5,142 nucleotides of DNA from Cyclobacteriaceae bacterium (GTDB lineage Bacteria; Bacteroidota; Bacteroidia; Cytophagales; Cyclobacteriaceae), in contig JABFSY010000014.1 of the NCBI GenBank assembly GCA_013140395.1, forward strand, positions 1 through 5,142, written 5' to 3'. Below, piece after piece: positions 1 to 5,142 of the stretch. The translations under genes were made by a program, and so were the position numbers. The notes under the pieces were generated by a model. It did no database searches. It worked only from the letters and a program-made list of their open reading frames with translations, and had not been told where the DNA came from. Numbering within the stretch: the stretch's first letter is position 1; every line of letters begins with the position of its first letter.

Positions 1-288
1 ATGATGTGCCCTGAATGTGGCCACGAATGGACCCCCAAAGAAAAGAGTGAAGTTGTTGCAGAAGAGGTTGACACGTCCATCGTGAAAGATGCGAATGGAA
101 ACGTGCTTCAGGATGGTGATACGGTTGTGCTTATCAAAGATTTACCCGTGAAAGGCGCATCAAAATCCATTAAGGCAGGTACCAAAGTGAAGAACATCAA
201 ACTCACCAATGGAGATCATAATATTGACTGCAAAGTAGAAGGCTTCGGAGCGATGGCTCTTAAATCCATCTTCGTGCGCAAAGGTTGA
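1..288 (+). CDS. phnA: PhnA/YjdM-family zinc-ribbon protein, 5' end missing
   Basis: Seen: 95 residues are open from base 1 to a TGA at 286-288. They begin [10 protein letters not shown] and continue through a conserved block (V-K-D-A-N-G-N, D-G-D, K-D-L-x-[21 protein letters not shown]-x-M-x-L-K-S). Known: this is the PhnA (YjdM) family of about 110 residues, an N-terminal zinc ribbon with two CPxC-type knuckles followed by a small beta-barrel domain. E. coli YjdM reads I-C-P-E-C-A-H-E-W at the equivalent point, so CPEC here is the second knuckle. The first knuckle and true start, roughly 15-25 codons, lie left of the window; the ATG at base 1 is internal. Despite its name, the family is not established as a phosphonate-degrading enzyme; its role is unclear and it is probably cytoplasmic. 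It stands alone here and converges on the lipoprotein gene with a 101-base gap. Family call very secure, function not. Confidence 0.93.
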   Translation: MMCPECGHEWTPKEKSEVVAEEVDTSIVKDANGNVLQDGDTVVLIKDLPVKGASKSIKAGTKVKNIKLTNGDHNIDCKVEGFGAMALKSIFVRKG

Positions 289-389
289 TTTGATGGAGTG
301 ATTTCGAGCGGTTATTGGTGAGCGAACAATAGCGAAACATAGGATAACAAAAGATTGATCATGTATTTCGAAAACAACAGCTGCATTGG

Positions 390-2090
390 CTAAAGCGACA
401 GATCAATTACCGAGCATTTTCGGTGCTCGTCAAACAGATAGAGCGATTTAAGATCTTTTGAAAAGAATAGCATTACCGCGTTATCGCCAGACCATCCCGA
501 AAAATATTGCCAAAATTTTGACATTGAATTACCAGTAAGATCAGATAGCGTTAATTTATAATAGAATCCGGAGGGACTGTGCTCGTCACTACTGTAGGTA
601 AACCCAAGTAGAGAAGTATCGCTCATCAAATAACCTTGCACATTCGATACGTTGAATTGACCGATGCTCTCCAATGTTGACGAACTCCACACATCGAGCA
701 GCGTATTAGTAGATGGATAGAAGTGCTGCTCGATATAAAGTTTCTGCCCGTTTGAACTCATTTGAAGCTGTACTTGGTTTGACGCGGTACGGGTTGTTAG
801 CACACTTCCAATATCCGTACTAATATCAACTTTATAAATAGTCAGCCGTCCCACCGGAAGGCCTCGGTCCATTGGCTGACCCACCCCGTATAGCGTATTG
901 CCGTCCGGTGAAATCACCAACGATTGCAACTCAACATCGTGTATTTCAATTTCTCCAACTTCCATGCCGGTGGTCGCATCCAGAATTTTAATCTTCCCTT
1001 TAACGGAAGCTGGTGCGTAGGCAAGCACATATAAACGATCGGCTCTACCGCACGCAATTCTAGAACCATAGAAACTTAACGGAATGGTCATTGAAACTGT
1101 CAATCCTGAAGCATCAAGCACCATCAGAGAATTCTCCAGTACAGTATATAGTTTTGAATCATTTTTGCTTAGAGCAAGAGGAAGATACGGGCTTGATATA
1201 GCGAAATCATAACTTCTGACCACTTCGTTTGATTGAGTGGAAATTGCTTTGAGAGTGGGTGGGCGGCCAAAATAGGTTTCATCATTGATAAAATACATCC
1301 TATCACCGGAAGATGAAAAGAGGGGAAGTGCTCTTGGGTTCAGCGAAGCGGAAATTTTTGTGGCGTTCGGATGAGCAAATTCCATCCGATTGCTTTCCGT
1401 TGTAAACTTATTGTTAGAAACGGATACGCTGTATAAATAATTGAAACCAACTGAATGATTTTCCGGATCAAAAAAGGTCGTCACATTTTGATCGGATATT
1501 TTGGCCACTTCAACCGACTCTTCAAAGCCATAACGGCTCACGAAAGGAAAATAACGGGTGACGATATAAGCTGAGAAATCATCGTCAGTGTTTTTTGTCC
1601 AGGTAAGTTGAGGTGATTTAGAACCAGCAGCCCATGTAACAGATTGCAGCACAACGGCAGTCGGCCTCTTGTTGGGATCAACGATCATTTCAAATGAACC
1701 GTTTAACTTGTTTGAACTGCGATTCTTGCCATCAATGATCCATAGGGTAAAAGAATAAGTACCTGGGGTAGTGATCATTTCTAATGTAAAAACCCCGGTA
1801 AGCAGACCGCTTTCTAGCTGGACACCGCTGACAGCAACGGTCAAATCCAACCCAAGGGTGGAAGTGACCCGAAGATTTTTTATTCCCTGTTGCGCACCGC
1901 TAAAGGTAAGGGTTCCTACGATGTCGAAGGTAGGCGAAGTTCCAATTATATACTGTGGGTGATCGAGAAGAAGATTGGAGATAGCCAGAGGCGGTGAGGG
2001 AACAACCTTGTCCTCTCGCGAGCAATTTGCTAGTAGACTCAAAAGCAGGCACAAGCAAACCGTTAAAACGTTGTTGAACCATTTTTTCAT
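390..2090 (-). CDS. Secreted lipoprotein with Ig/FN3-like segments and a C-terminal beta-propeller
   Basis: Seen: 566 residues, ATG at 2088-2090, TAG at 390-392. Residues 1-22 are a signal peptide (K2-K3, then a Leu/Val/Cys-rich core) ending L-L-A-N before Cys23, the probable lipidated Cys. S-R-E-D follows, resembling the acidic surface-export signal of Bacteroidota lipoproteins. Residues ~35-138 are beta-rich and Ig-like. Residues ~143-240 look fibronectin-III-like (LTWTKNTDDDFSAY, later a Y-x-Y-x-V-S-V-S strand). From ~250 to the end, a motif like S-x-D/N-G-x-x-L-Y recurs seven times, with its aromatic at 266, 315, 354, 401, 452, 497 and 551, as in YVTN/WD40-like propellers. One copy reads ISPDGNTLYG. 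Inference: a cell-surface binding or scaffold protein; no catalytic motif is visible and I do not recognise a named gene. There is no Shine-Dalgarno sequence before the ATG, and a hairpin lies 10 bases upstream. It appears monocistronic. The reading frame and lipoprotein call are secure; ligand and function are unknown. Confidence 0.9.
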   Translation of the reverse strand: MKKWFNNVLTVCLCLLLSLLANCSREDKVVPSPPLAISNLLLDHPQYIIGTSPTFDIVGTLTFSGAQQGIKNLRVTSTLGLDLTVAVSGVQLESGLLTGVFTLEMITTPGTYSFTLWIIDGKNRSSNKLNGSFEMIVDPNKRPTAVVLQSVTWAAGSKSPQLTWTKNTDDDFSAYIVTRYFPFVSRYGFEESVEVAKISDQNVTTFFDPENHSVGFNYLYSVSVSNNKFTTESNRMEFAHPNATKISASLNPRALPLFSSSGDRMYFINDETYFGRPPTLKAISTQSNEVVRSYDFAISSPYLPLALSKNDSKLYTVLENSLMVLDASGLTVSMTIPLSFYGSRIACGRADRLYVLAYAPASVKGKIKILDATTGMEVGEIEIHDVELQSLVISPDGNTLYGVGQPMDRGLPVGRLTIYKVDISTDIGSVLTTRTASNQVQLQMSSNGQKLYIEQHFYPSTNTLLDVWSSSTLESIGQFNVSNVQGYLMSDTSLLGFTYSSDEHSPSGFYYKLTLSDLTGNSMSKFWQYFSGWSGDNAVMLFFSKDLKSLYLFDEHRKCSVIDLSL

Positions 2091-2100
2091 GATATAAAGT

Positions 2101-2115
2101 GCGAGCGTTGCTCGC
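2101..2115 (-). promoter_or_regulatory. Leader hairpin just before the lipoprotein start
   Basis: GCGAGC (2101-2106) and GCTCGC (2110-2115) are perfect inverted repeats around a 3-base loop, giving a GC-rich 6-bp stem. In the lipoprotein mRNA it would end 10 bases before the ATG, where a ribosome would load, so it could dampen or gate translation. On the + strand the stem is followed by four T, like a short terminator, but no + strand transcript is expected here. The repeat is directly visible; the role is inference. Confidence 0.4.
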
Positions 2116-2130
2116 TTTTATACTATGACA

Positions 2131-2172
2131 ATGATCATCGCTCAAACTAAATAGTTATCGCTAAATGATCAT
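2131..2172 (-). promoter_or_regulatory. Candidate promoter/operator of the lipoprotein gene
   Basis: On the - strand TTAGTTTG (2143-2150) matches the Bacteroidota -7 consensus TAnnTTTG at seven of eight positions and would put the transcript start near 2136, about 45 bases before the ATG. No good -33 TTG element is seen at the expected distance. The -7 element is flanked by two identical 8-bp palindromes ATGATCAT (2131-2138 and 2165-2172), 34 bases apart. The hexamer ATCGCT also occurs twice (2137-2142 and 2157-2162), 20 bases apart. The symmetry suggests binding sites for a dimeric regulator, but short A/T-rich palindromes also arise by chance. Confidence 0.3.
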
Positions 2173-2250
2173 AATTTTTTCAGGCGTTCACACCATCAGG
2201 AATAATTGTGAAAATCCAAGATGCTGCGGCAATATGTCGCGAGATGTATT

Positions 2251-2286
2251 GAAAAAAGATGGCTAGCATCATTACCAGCCATCTTT
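2251..2286 (-). terminator. Rho-independent terminator of the YtxH-like gene
   Basis: A perfect 10-bp inverted repeat, AAAGATGGCT at 2255-2264 and AGCCATCTTT at 2277-2286, encloses a 12-base loop. Read on the - strand, the stem is followed by more T, so its end plus the tail make six consecutive T (2257 down to 2252). It begins 23 bases past the TGA of the YtxH-like gene, the expected place, and precedes the lipoprotein promoter region. It therefore separates the two genes into different transcripts. Confidence 0.85.
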
Positions 2287-2309
2287 GAATGAAACGGCTC
2301 AACCAAGAG

Positions 2310-2561
2310 TCAGACTTTTAATGCATTTTTCATGGATTCAATTCCTGATTTTCCATTATTCATTAAAGAATCAATTTCTCTGTTGTAAGCATTTTTAACA
2401 CCCACCATCGAATCAGTCATTAGATTTTTCAGGTCTCTGGTTTTTCCCGCGATTTTTTCGCGAGTCCGTTTTCCACTGTCGGGTGCAATCAAGATACCGG
2501 CAATAATGCCCACTGATGCTCCCACTAAAACTCCGGTAAGGACTTTGGATGTGGTGTTCAT
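2310..2561 (-). CDS. YtxH-domain small membrane protein
   Basis: Seen: 83 residues from ATG (2559-2561) to TGA (2310-2312). Residues ~6-26 are a single hydrophobic helix with glycines at 10, 14, 18 and 22, a glycine-zipper spacing that favours helix packing. A-P-x-S-G-K-x-T-R follows at 26-34, the hallmark of the YtxH family. The rest is a charged, probably helical tail. Known: YtxH proteins are small membrane-anchored proteins; the Bacillus member is a general stress protein with unknown biochemical role. Start choice: the frame stays open to a TTG at 2622-2624 (104 residues), but the extra 21 residues are unlike the family, begin with a weak codon and cross a perfect inverted repeat. The ATG is therefore preferred. 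No Shine-Dalgarno is visible. The gene has its own terminator and is 300 bases from the upstream oxidoreductase operon, so it is probably transcribed alone. Family call secure; function unknown. Confidence 0.87.
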   Translation of the reverse strand: MNTTSKVLTGVLVGASVGIIAGILIAPDSGKRTREKIAGKTRDLKNLMTDSMVGVKNAYNREIDSLMNNGKSGIESMKNALKV

Positions 2562-2584
2562 AAAAGTGTATTTTAGAAATTCCC

Positions 2585-2603
2585 GTCTTGATGTTTTCAA
2601 GAC
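2585..2603 (-). promoter_or_regulatory. Perfect inverted repeat in the leader of the YtxH-like gene
   Basis: GTCTTGA (2585-2591) and TCAAGAC (2597-2603) are exact inverted repeats around a 5-base loop, 23 bases upstream of the chosen ATG. It could be a leader hairpin in the mRNA or an operator in DNA. A candidate -7 element lies just upstream: on the - strand TATCGTTG at 2622-2629, seven of eight matches to TAnnTTTG, with no clear -33 element. The repeat is certain; its job is not. Confidence 0.35.
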
Positions 2604-2621
2604 AATCTTGTTAATCCTTAT

Positions 2622-2629
2622 CAACGATA
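2622..2629 (-). promoter_or_regulatory. Weak candidate -7 promoter element for the YtxH-like gene
   Basis: The - strand reads TATCGTTG, differing from TAnnTTTG only at the fifth position. It would start transcription just upstream of the inverted repeat at 2585-2603, giving a leader of about 50 bases. The lack of a recognisable -33 element keeps this a suggestion. Confidence 0.2.
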
Positions 2630-2683
2630 AAGGTTACACTTAGCTAACGTTCTGGCTGCTTCTTCCGTTTCAGATTAGTCAGA

Positions 2684-2711
2684 TATATTTTTGATTTGGT
2701 TGAAAAATATA
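2684..2711. repeat. A/T-only 9-bp inverted repeat in the intergenic gap
   Basis: TATATTTTT (2684-2692) and AAAAATATA (2703-2711) are perfect inverted repeats around a 10-base spacer. The stem has no G or C, and no T run follows it on either strand beyond the stem, so it is a poor terminator. It lies in the 300-base gene-free gap 2562-2861, between the oxidoreductase operon and the YtxH-like gene. It may be a protein-binding site or chance in A/T-rich DNA. Confidence 0.3.
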
Positions 2712-2808
2712 CTGCCACATAGATGACAAATATCATTGTCAGGTGCGGAATAAAATCGTATTACTTTGCTGGTTCTAAAATGCAAGACTCGTGTAATTTG
2801 ATTCAATG

Positions 2809-2832
2809 GTTGTGGCTGAGCCCCGCCTCAAC
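2809..2832 (-). terminator. Weak hairpin after the oxidoreductase operon
   Basis: GTTG (2809-2812) pairs with CAAC (2829-2832) and GGC (2814-2816) with GCC (2825-2827), with one T/T mismatch between and an 8-base loop. It begins 29 bases past the stop of the large subunit, a reasonable site for an end-of-operon structure. No T run follows on the - strand, so it is not a standard intrinsic terminator. It may only stabilise the 3' end or be chance; no better terminator is visible in the gap. Confidence 0.2.
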
Positions 2833-2861
2833 TTTCACTCTGTGCCAACTATTGCGTAGTC

Positions 2862-4316
2862 TCAGGCTTTCAAAGCGGAATTTGATTTCCCCATCAGGTA
2901 TTCGTGAATGCCGGCTGCGGCTTTCTTCGCCTGGCCCATGGCTTGAATAACGGTAGACCCGCCCGTGATCGCATCGCCCGCAGCAAACACTCCAGTCTTA
3001 CTGGTTTGGCAAGTAGTAGGATCAACTAAGATAACACCCCACTTATTGGTGCGAATCTCTGCATCGGTAGAAGGTATGATCGGATTAACGCTACACCCTA
3101 ACGCCATCACTACCGTATCGCACTCCTCTACAAAAAATTCTCCGGTAGGTACCGGTTTTTGTCTGCCGGTTTCATCGGGTTCAGATAACACCATGCGTTC
3201 GCATTTTATCTGCTTCACAAAATTATCTTCATCTACAATAAATTCTACCGGATTAGAAAGCCAGCGCCAGTTCATTTCTTCCTGCTCCGCATGTTTCAAT
3301 TCCTCTGAGCGTGCCGGTGCCTCCTGATGCGACCTCCGATAGTAACAAGTAGGTTCTGCACCCAACCGTTTGGCTGTGCGCAACACATCCATTGCGGTAT
3401 TGCCGGCTCCAACCACCGCCACTTTTTTCCCTGAGAAAACGGGAGTACTGTAGTTGGGAAACCGATTTGCTTCCATCAGGTAAATGCGGGTAAGGTATTC
3501 ATTGGCCGAATAGACGCCATTGGCATTGGAGCCTGGCACATTGAGTAGGCGCGGCAGACCAGCTCCAGTTCCGATCAGCACAGCATCAAAGCCTTCTCTA
3601 TAAAGTAGATCTTCTAAGGTGAGAATTTTTCCAATCACCATGTTATAGACAAAGCGGATCCCCAGCTTGCTAAGAAAACGGATATCTTCATCAATCACTT
3701 TTATGGGCAACCGAAAACGTGGGATGCCATATACCAATACGCCTCCGGCCCGGTGTGATGCTTCAAACACAGTGACTTCATGACCTTCTATCGCCAATGC
3801 AAATGCAGCAGAAAGGCCAGCGGGGCCGGATCCAATGATAGCCACTCTTTTTCCGGTTGGCTCTTTGATATCGGGTATTTCGAAAAGACCGTGCGTCCGT
3901 TCGTAGTCGGCTGCGTATCGTTCGAGATTACCAATGCCCACCGGAATGTTTCTGCGTCCCACCACGCACACCGCCTGGCATTGTTTGTCTTGTGGACACA
4001 CTCGACCGCATACAGCAGGAAGAAAATTAGTTTCTCTTATTTTTTTTGCGGCAGCCCCCGGATTGCCTTGCTCAATTAGTCTGAGAAATCCGGGGATGTC
4101 AATTCCTACCGGGCAAGCCCCGATACAGGCTGGTGTGGTGCAATGCAAGCATCGCAACGATTCAGTTCGCGCCTGTTCATCTGAATAACCGATTGGTACT
4201 TCGTCAAAACTATGGATTCTTGTTTGTGGGGGGCGCAGGGGCATTTCCTGATGAGCGATCATCGAACGTTCGCGCTTATTCAAAACATGAGGCTCTTTTG
4301 CGGTCTGATCGTTCAT
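2862..4316 (-). CDS. nfnB: NfnB/SudA/GltA-type NADPH oxidoreductase, large iron-sulfur flavoprotein subunit
   Basis: Seen: 484 residues, complete, ATG at 4314-4316, TGA at 2862-2864. N-terminal cluster domain: C-x2-C-x4-C-x3-C-P at 56/59/64/68 and C-x3-C-x5-C-x3-C at 103/107/113/117, for two [4Fe-4S] clusters. An FAD-binding Rossmann fold has G-S-G-P-A-G at 162-167. A nested NADPH-binding fold has G-A-G-N-T-A at 303-308 and Arg327-Arg328, placed to hold the NADPH 2'-phosphate. The closing FAD motif G-V-F-A-A-G-D is at 442-447. Known: relatives are the small subunit of glutamate synthase, NfnB (electron-bifurcating NADH/ferredoxin:NADP oxidoreductase), SudA (sulfide dehydrogenase) and homotetrameric GltA. 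In NfnB one cluster has a Glu ligand; Glu132 in I-G-N-L-E-R is the candidate here. Its start overlaps the stop of the small-subunit gene (ATGA), so translation is probably coupled and the NfnAB/SudAB pairing is favoured over glutamate synthase. No large glutamate synthase subunit is in view. Family secure; exact electron partners are not. Confidence 0.9.
   Translation of the reverse strand: MNDQTAKEPHVLNKRERSMIAHQEMPLRPPQTRIHSFDEVPIGYSDEQARTESLRCLHCTTPACIGACPVGIDIPGFLRLIEQGNPGAAAKKIRETNFLPAVCGRVCPQDKQCQAVCVVGRRNIPVGIGNLERYAADYERTHGLFEIPDIKEPTGKRVAIIGSGPAGLSAAFALAIEGHEVTVFEASHRAGGVLVYGIPRFRLPIKVIDEDIRFLSKLGIRFVYNMVIGKILTLEDLLYREGFDAVLIGTGAGLPRLLNVPGSNANGVYSANEYLTRIYLMEANRFPNYSTPVFSGKKVAVVGAGNTAMDVLRTAKRLGAEPTCYYRRSHQEAPARSEELKHAEQEEMNWRWLSNPVEFIVDEDNFVKQIKCERMVLSEPDETGRQKPVPTGEFFVEECDTVVMALGCSVNPIIPSTDAEIRTNKWGVILVDPTTCQTSKTGVFAAGDAITGGSTVIQAMGQAKKAAAGIHEYLMGKSNSALKA
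4313..4316 (-). other. ATGA stop/start overlap coupling nfnA to nfnB
   Basis: On the - strand ATGA (4316 down to 4313) contains the large-subunit ATG and the small-subunit TGA. No Shine-Dalgarno precedes this ATG, so reinitiation by ribosomes finishing the small subunit is the likely source of large-subunit synthesis. An effective stop 375 bases upstream could therefore also lower expression of the large subunit. Confidence 0.85.
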
Positions 4317-4690
4317 AGGTGCATATTGTCAAAGGCTATCTTCTCTTGTTTGGCGAACATCTTTTGTCGCTTGGTAAGATTTTCAAAATCAACTTTATGG
4401 CCGTCAAAATCCGGCCCATGAAAGCAGGCGAATTTTGTTTCACCACCCACCGTAACACGGCAAGCACCACACATGCCCGTGCCATCCACCATGATCGCGT
4501 TCAGAGAAACGTATGTTGCAATGTGTAGGGCACGTGTCATTTCACTAACGGCTTTCATCATCGGCACGGGCCCGACTGCCAACACGTAAATTACTTTCTC
4601 GCGTTCAAGTACTTTTAACAGCGCATCTGTTACGAAACCTTTAAGACCAGCAGATCCATCATTGGTTGTTATCAACACTTCATCACAAGC
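4313..4690 (-). pseudogene. nfnA: NfnA/SudB small subunit, C-terminal part after the in-frame TAG
   Basis: This is the continuation, in the same frame, of the gene interrupted at 4691-4693. It starts A-C-D-E-V and runs through T-T-N-D-G-S-A-G-x-K-G-F-V-T-D and A-V-G-P-V-P-M-M-K-A-V, the second half of the NAD-binding fold. The cluster domain follows: S-L-N-A-I-M-V-D-G-T-G-M-C-G-A-C-R-V-T-V, then F-A-C-F-H-G-P-D-F-D-G-H. The three Cys (codons at 4469-4471, 4460-4462 and 4424-4426) are those of the family's [2Fe-2S] site; in the Pyrococcus enzyme an Asp is reported as the fourth ligand. All family motifs are intact and there is no second stop, so decay, if any, is very recent. A GTG at 4676-4678 could in principle restart translation, giving 121 residues, but would yield only part of a Rossmann fold. 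The TGA (4313-4315) overlaps the large-subunit ATG. If the TAG is an error or read through, this and the next entry are one normal gene. Confidence 0.85.
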
Positions 4691-4693
4691 CTA
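4691..4693 (-). other. In-frame TAG stop inside the nfnA-like gene
   Basis: The - strand reads E-L-S, TAG, A-C-D-E-V-L. Both sides align with the family in the same frame with no gap; relatives read E-(L/M)-x-x-V-x-D-E-L here. One base change from a sense codon (AAG, CAG, GAG, TCG, TTG, TGG, TAC or TAT) explains it. The position is a variable, surface-type residue, often charged or small in relatives. The TAG that ends the lipoprotein sits at a natural domain end, which argues against genome-wide reassignment of TAG. Confidence 0.9.
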
Positions 4694-5142
4694 GCTCAGT
4701 TCGGAGATCATGATCAAACTTTCTTGTGTGCGTGCACCCACGATACCAATTACTTTATTACCTAGTGCCTTCATGTCTTTGGCGGAAGGAATGATGGCTC
4801 CGGTTCCATAGCCACCGCCAATTACGACACAGGTTCCTATGGAATTGGGAAGCACGGAACGTTCGCCCAAGGGGCCAACCACATCTTCAAAAAAATCACC
4901 GGGAGTCATCGCATTCATTTGCGTTGTTGTTTTTCCAACGGCTGAAACCACAATGTCGATAGAGCCTTGGTCACGATTCCATCCGCATACGGAAAGTGGG
5001 ATGCGTTCACTTAGGATGTGTGGACGGATGATCAGAAACTGACCGCCTTGAATTTTTTTTGCGATCAGCGGTGCCTCAATAGTAAAATGGTAGGTATTTG
5101 CGCAGAGCAAACGTTTGGCAAGAATTTTATAACTCTGTGAAT
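4691..5142 (-). pseudogene. nfnA: NfnA/SudB small subunit, N-terminal part up to the in-frame TAG; start beyond window
   Basis: Seen: from the right edge the frame reads S-Q-S-Y-K-I-L-A-K-R-L-L (first full codon 5138-5140), 149 residues before TAG at 4691-4693. Homologues begin very near this point (typically M-Y-K-I), so only a few codons are missing; a TTG at 5108-5110 lies inside the conserved N-terminus and is not the start. Domains: a flavin-binding beta-barrel with G-G-Q-F and R-I-P-L-S (FAD contact), V-G-K-T-T, and V-V-G-P-L-G, then the first half of the NAD-binding fold with G-G-G-Y-G-T-G at visible residues 108-114 and G-A-R-T. Known: the family (sulfide/dihydroorotate dehydrogenase-like FAD/NAD protein) is about 280 residues; joined across the TAG this gene gives 275 visible codons, essentially full length. 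It binds FAD, NAD(H) and one [2Fe-2S] cluster and partners the large subunit encoded next. Alone, this fragment would lack the iron-sulfur domain and probably not fold well. Confidence 0.85.

Noticed and set aside
1..6. ATG-ATG at the first base as the true start of the PhnA-like gene
   Set aside because: The family has a first Cys knuckle upstream of CPEC, so these Met codons are internal and the gene is cut by the window edge.
311..333. Possible hairpin after phnA (GTTATTG with CAATAGC, one G-U pair)
   Set aside because: It is A/T-rich, has a 9-base loop and no T run follows, so it cannot be called a terminator.
312..392. Reading through the lipoprotein TAG as evidence of genome-wide TAG recoding
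   Set aside because: The frame stays open for 25 more codons to a TAA at 312-314, but the added residues are low-complexity hydrophobic sequence after a natural propeller end, so TAG looks like a normal stop there.
1900..2145. 81-residue - strand frame overlapping the lipoprotein start, and a + strand frame at 1771-1962
   Set aside because: Both overlap the signal peptide and Ig-like part of the real gene in other frames and show no protein-like features.
2686..2693. Perfect TAnnTTTG match on the + strand (TATTTTTG)
   Set aside because: No -33 TTG at the right distance and no supported + strand gene downstream; the match lies in an A/T-rich inverted repeat.
2723..2950. Open frame on the + strand across the end of the large-subunit gene
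   Set aside because: It is antisense to a clearly coding gene, has low-complexity composition, matches no family I recognise and has no start signals.
4676..4678. GTG as a genuine start of a separate small protein (split nfnA)
   Set aside because: The split falls inside the Rossmann fold and the frame is continuous across the TAG, so one interrupted gene is the simpler reading.
2965..5042. Several + strand open frames opposite the nfnAB-like genes
   Set aside because: All lie antisense to strongly conserved coding sequence and are shadow frames.

Overview
The window looks like a stretch of a Bacteroidota chromosome (Cytophaga/Flavobacterium-like). None of the three genes whose start lies in the window has a Shine-Dalgarno sequence; the DNA before each ATG is A/T-rich or unremarkable. 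The large lipoprotein has a signal peptide followed by C-S-R-E-D, like the surface-export signals of that phylum, and the best promoter candidates resemble the TAnnTTTG type. Base composition is moderate and even. This placement is inferred from sequence style, not from a database match.

Layout: (1) positions 1-288, + strand, the 3' part of a PhnA/YjdM-family zinc-ribbon gene that begins left of the window. (2) 390-2090, - strand, a 566-residue secreted lipoprotein with an Ig-like segment, a fibronectin-III-like segment and a probable seven-bladed beta-propeller; it converges on phnA. (3) 2091-2309, a regulatory stretch holding a strong terminator for the next gene and a probable promoter/operator and leader hairpin for the lipoprotein. 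(4) 2310-2561, - strand, a small YtxH-type membrane protein. (5) 2562-2861, a 300-base gap with several inverted repeats and no supported gene. (6) 2862-4316, - strand, the large subunit of an NfnAB/SudAB-type flavo-iron-sulfur oxidoreductase. (7) 4313-5142, - strand, the small subunit of the same enzyme, running off the right edge.

The two oxidoreductase genes form an operon: the small-subunit stop overlaps the large-subunit start in an ATGA. Together they would make an enzyme that moves electrons between NADH, NADPH and ferredoxin, or reduces sulfur/polysulfide in the related enzymes. The standout observation is a single in-frame TAG (4691-4693) within the small subunit. Family-like sequence continues in the same frame on both sides with no insertion or deletion. 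It is either a nonsense mutation, a base-call error, or a readthrough/recoded codon. If real and not suppressed, it removes half the NAD-binding domain and the whole [2Fe-2S] domain.

The lipoprotein, the YtxH protein and phnA look like independent transcription units. I see no mobile element, CRISPR array, tRNA or rRNA, and no convincing new multi-gene system.
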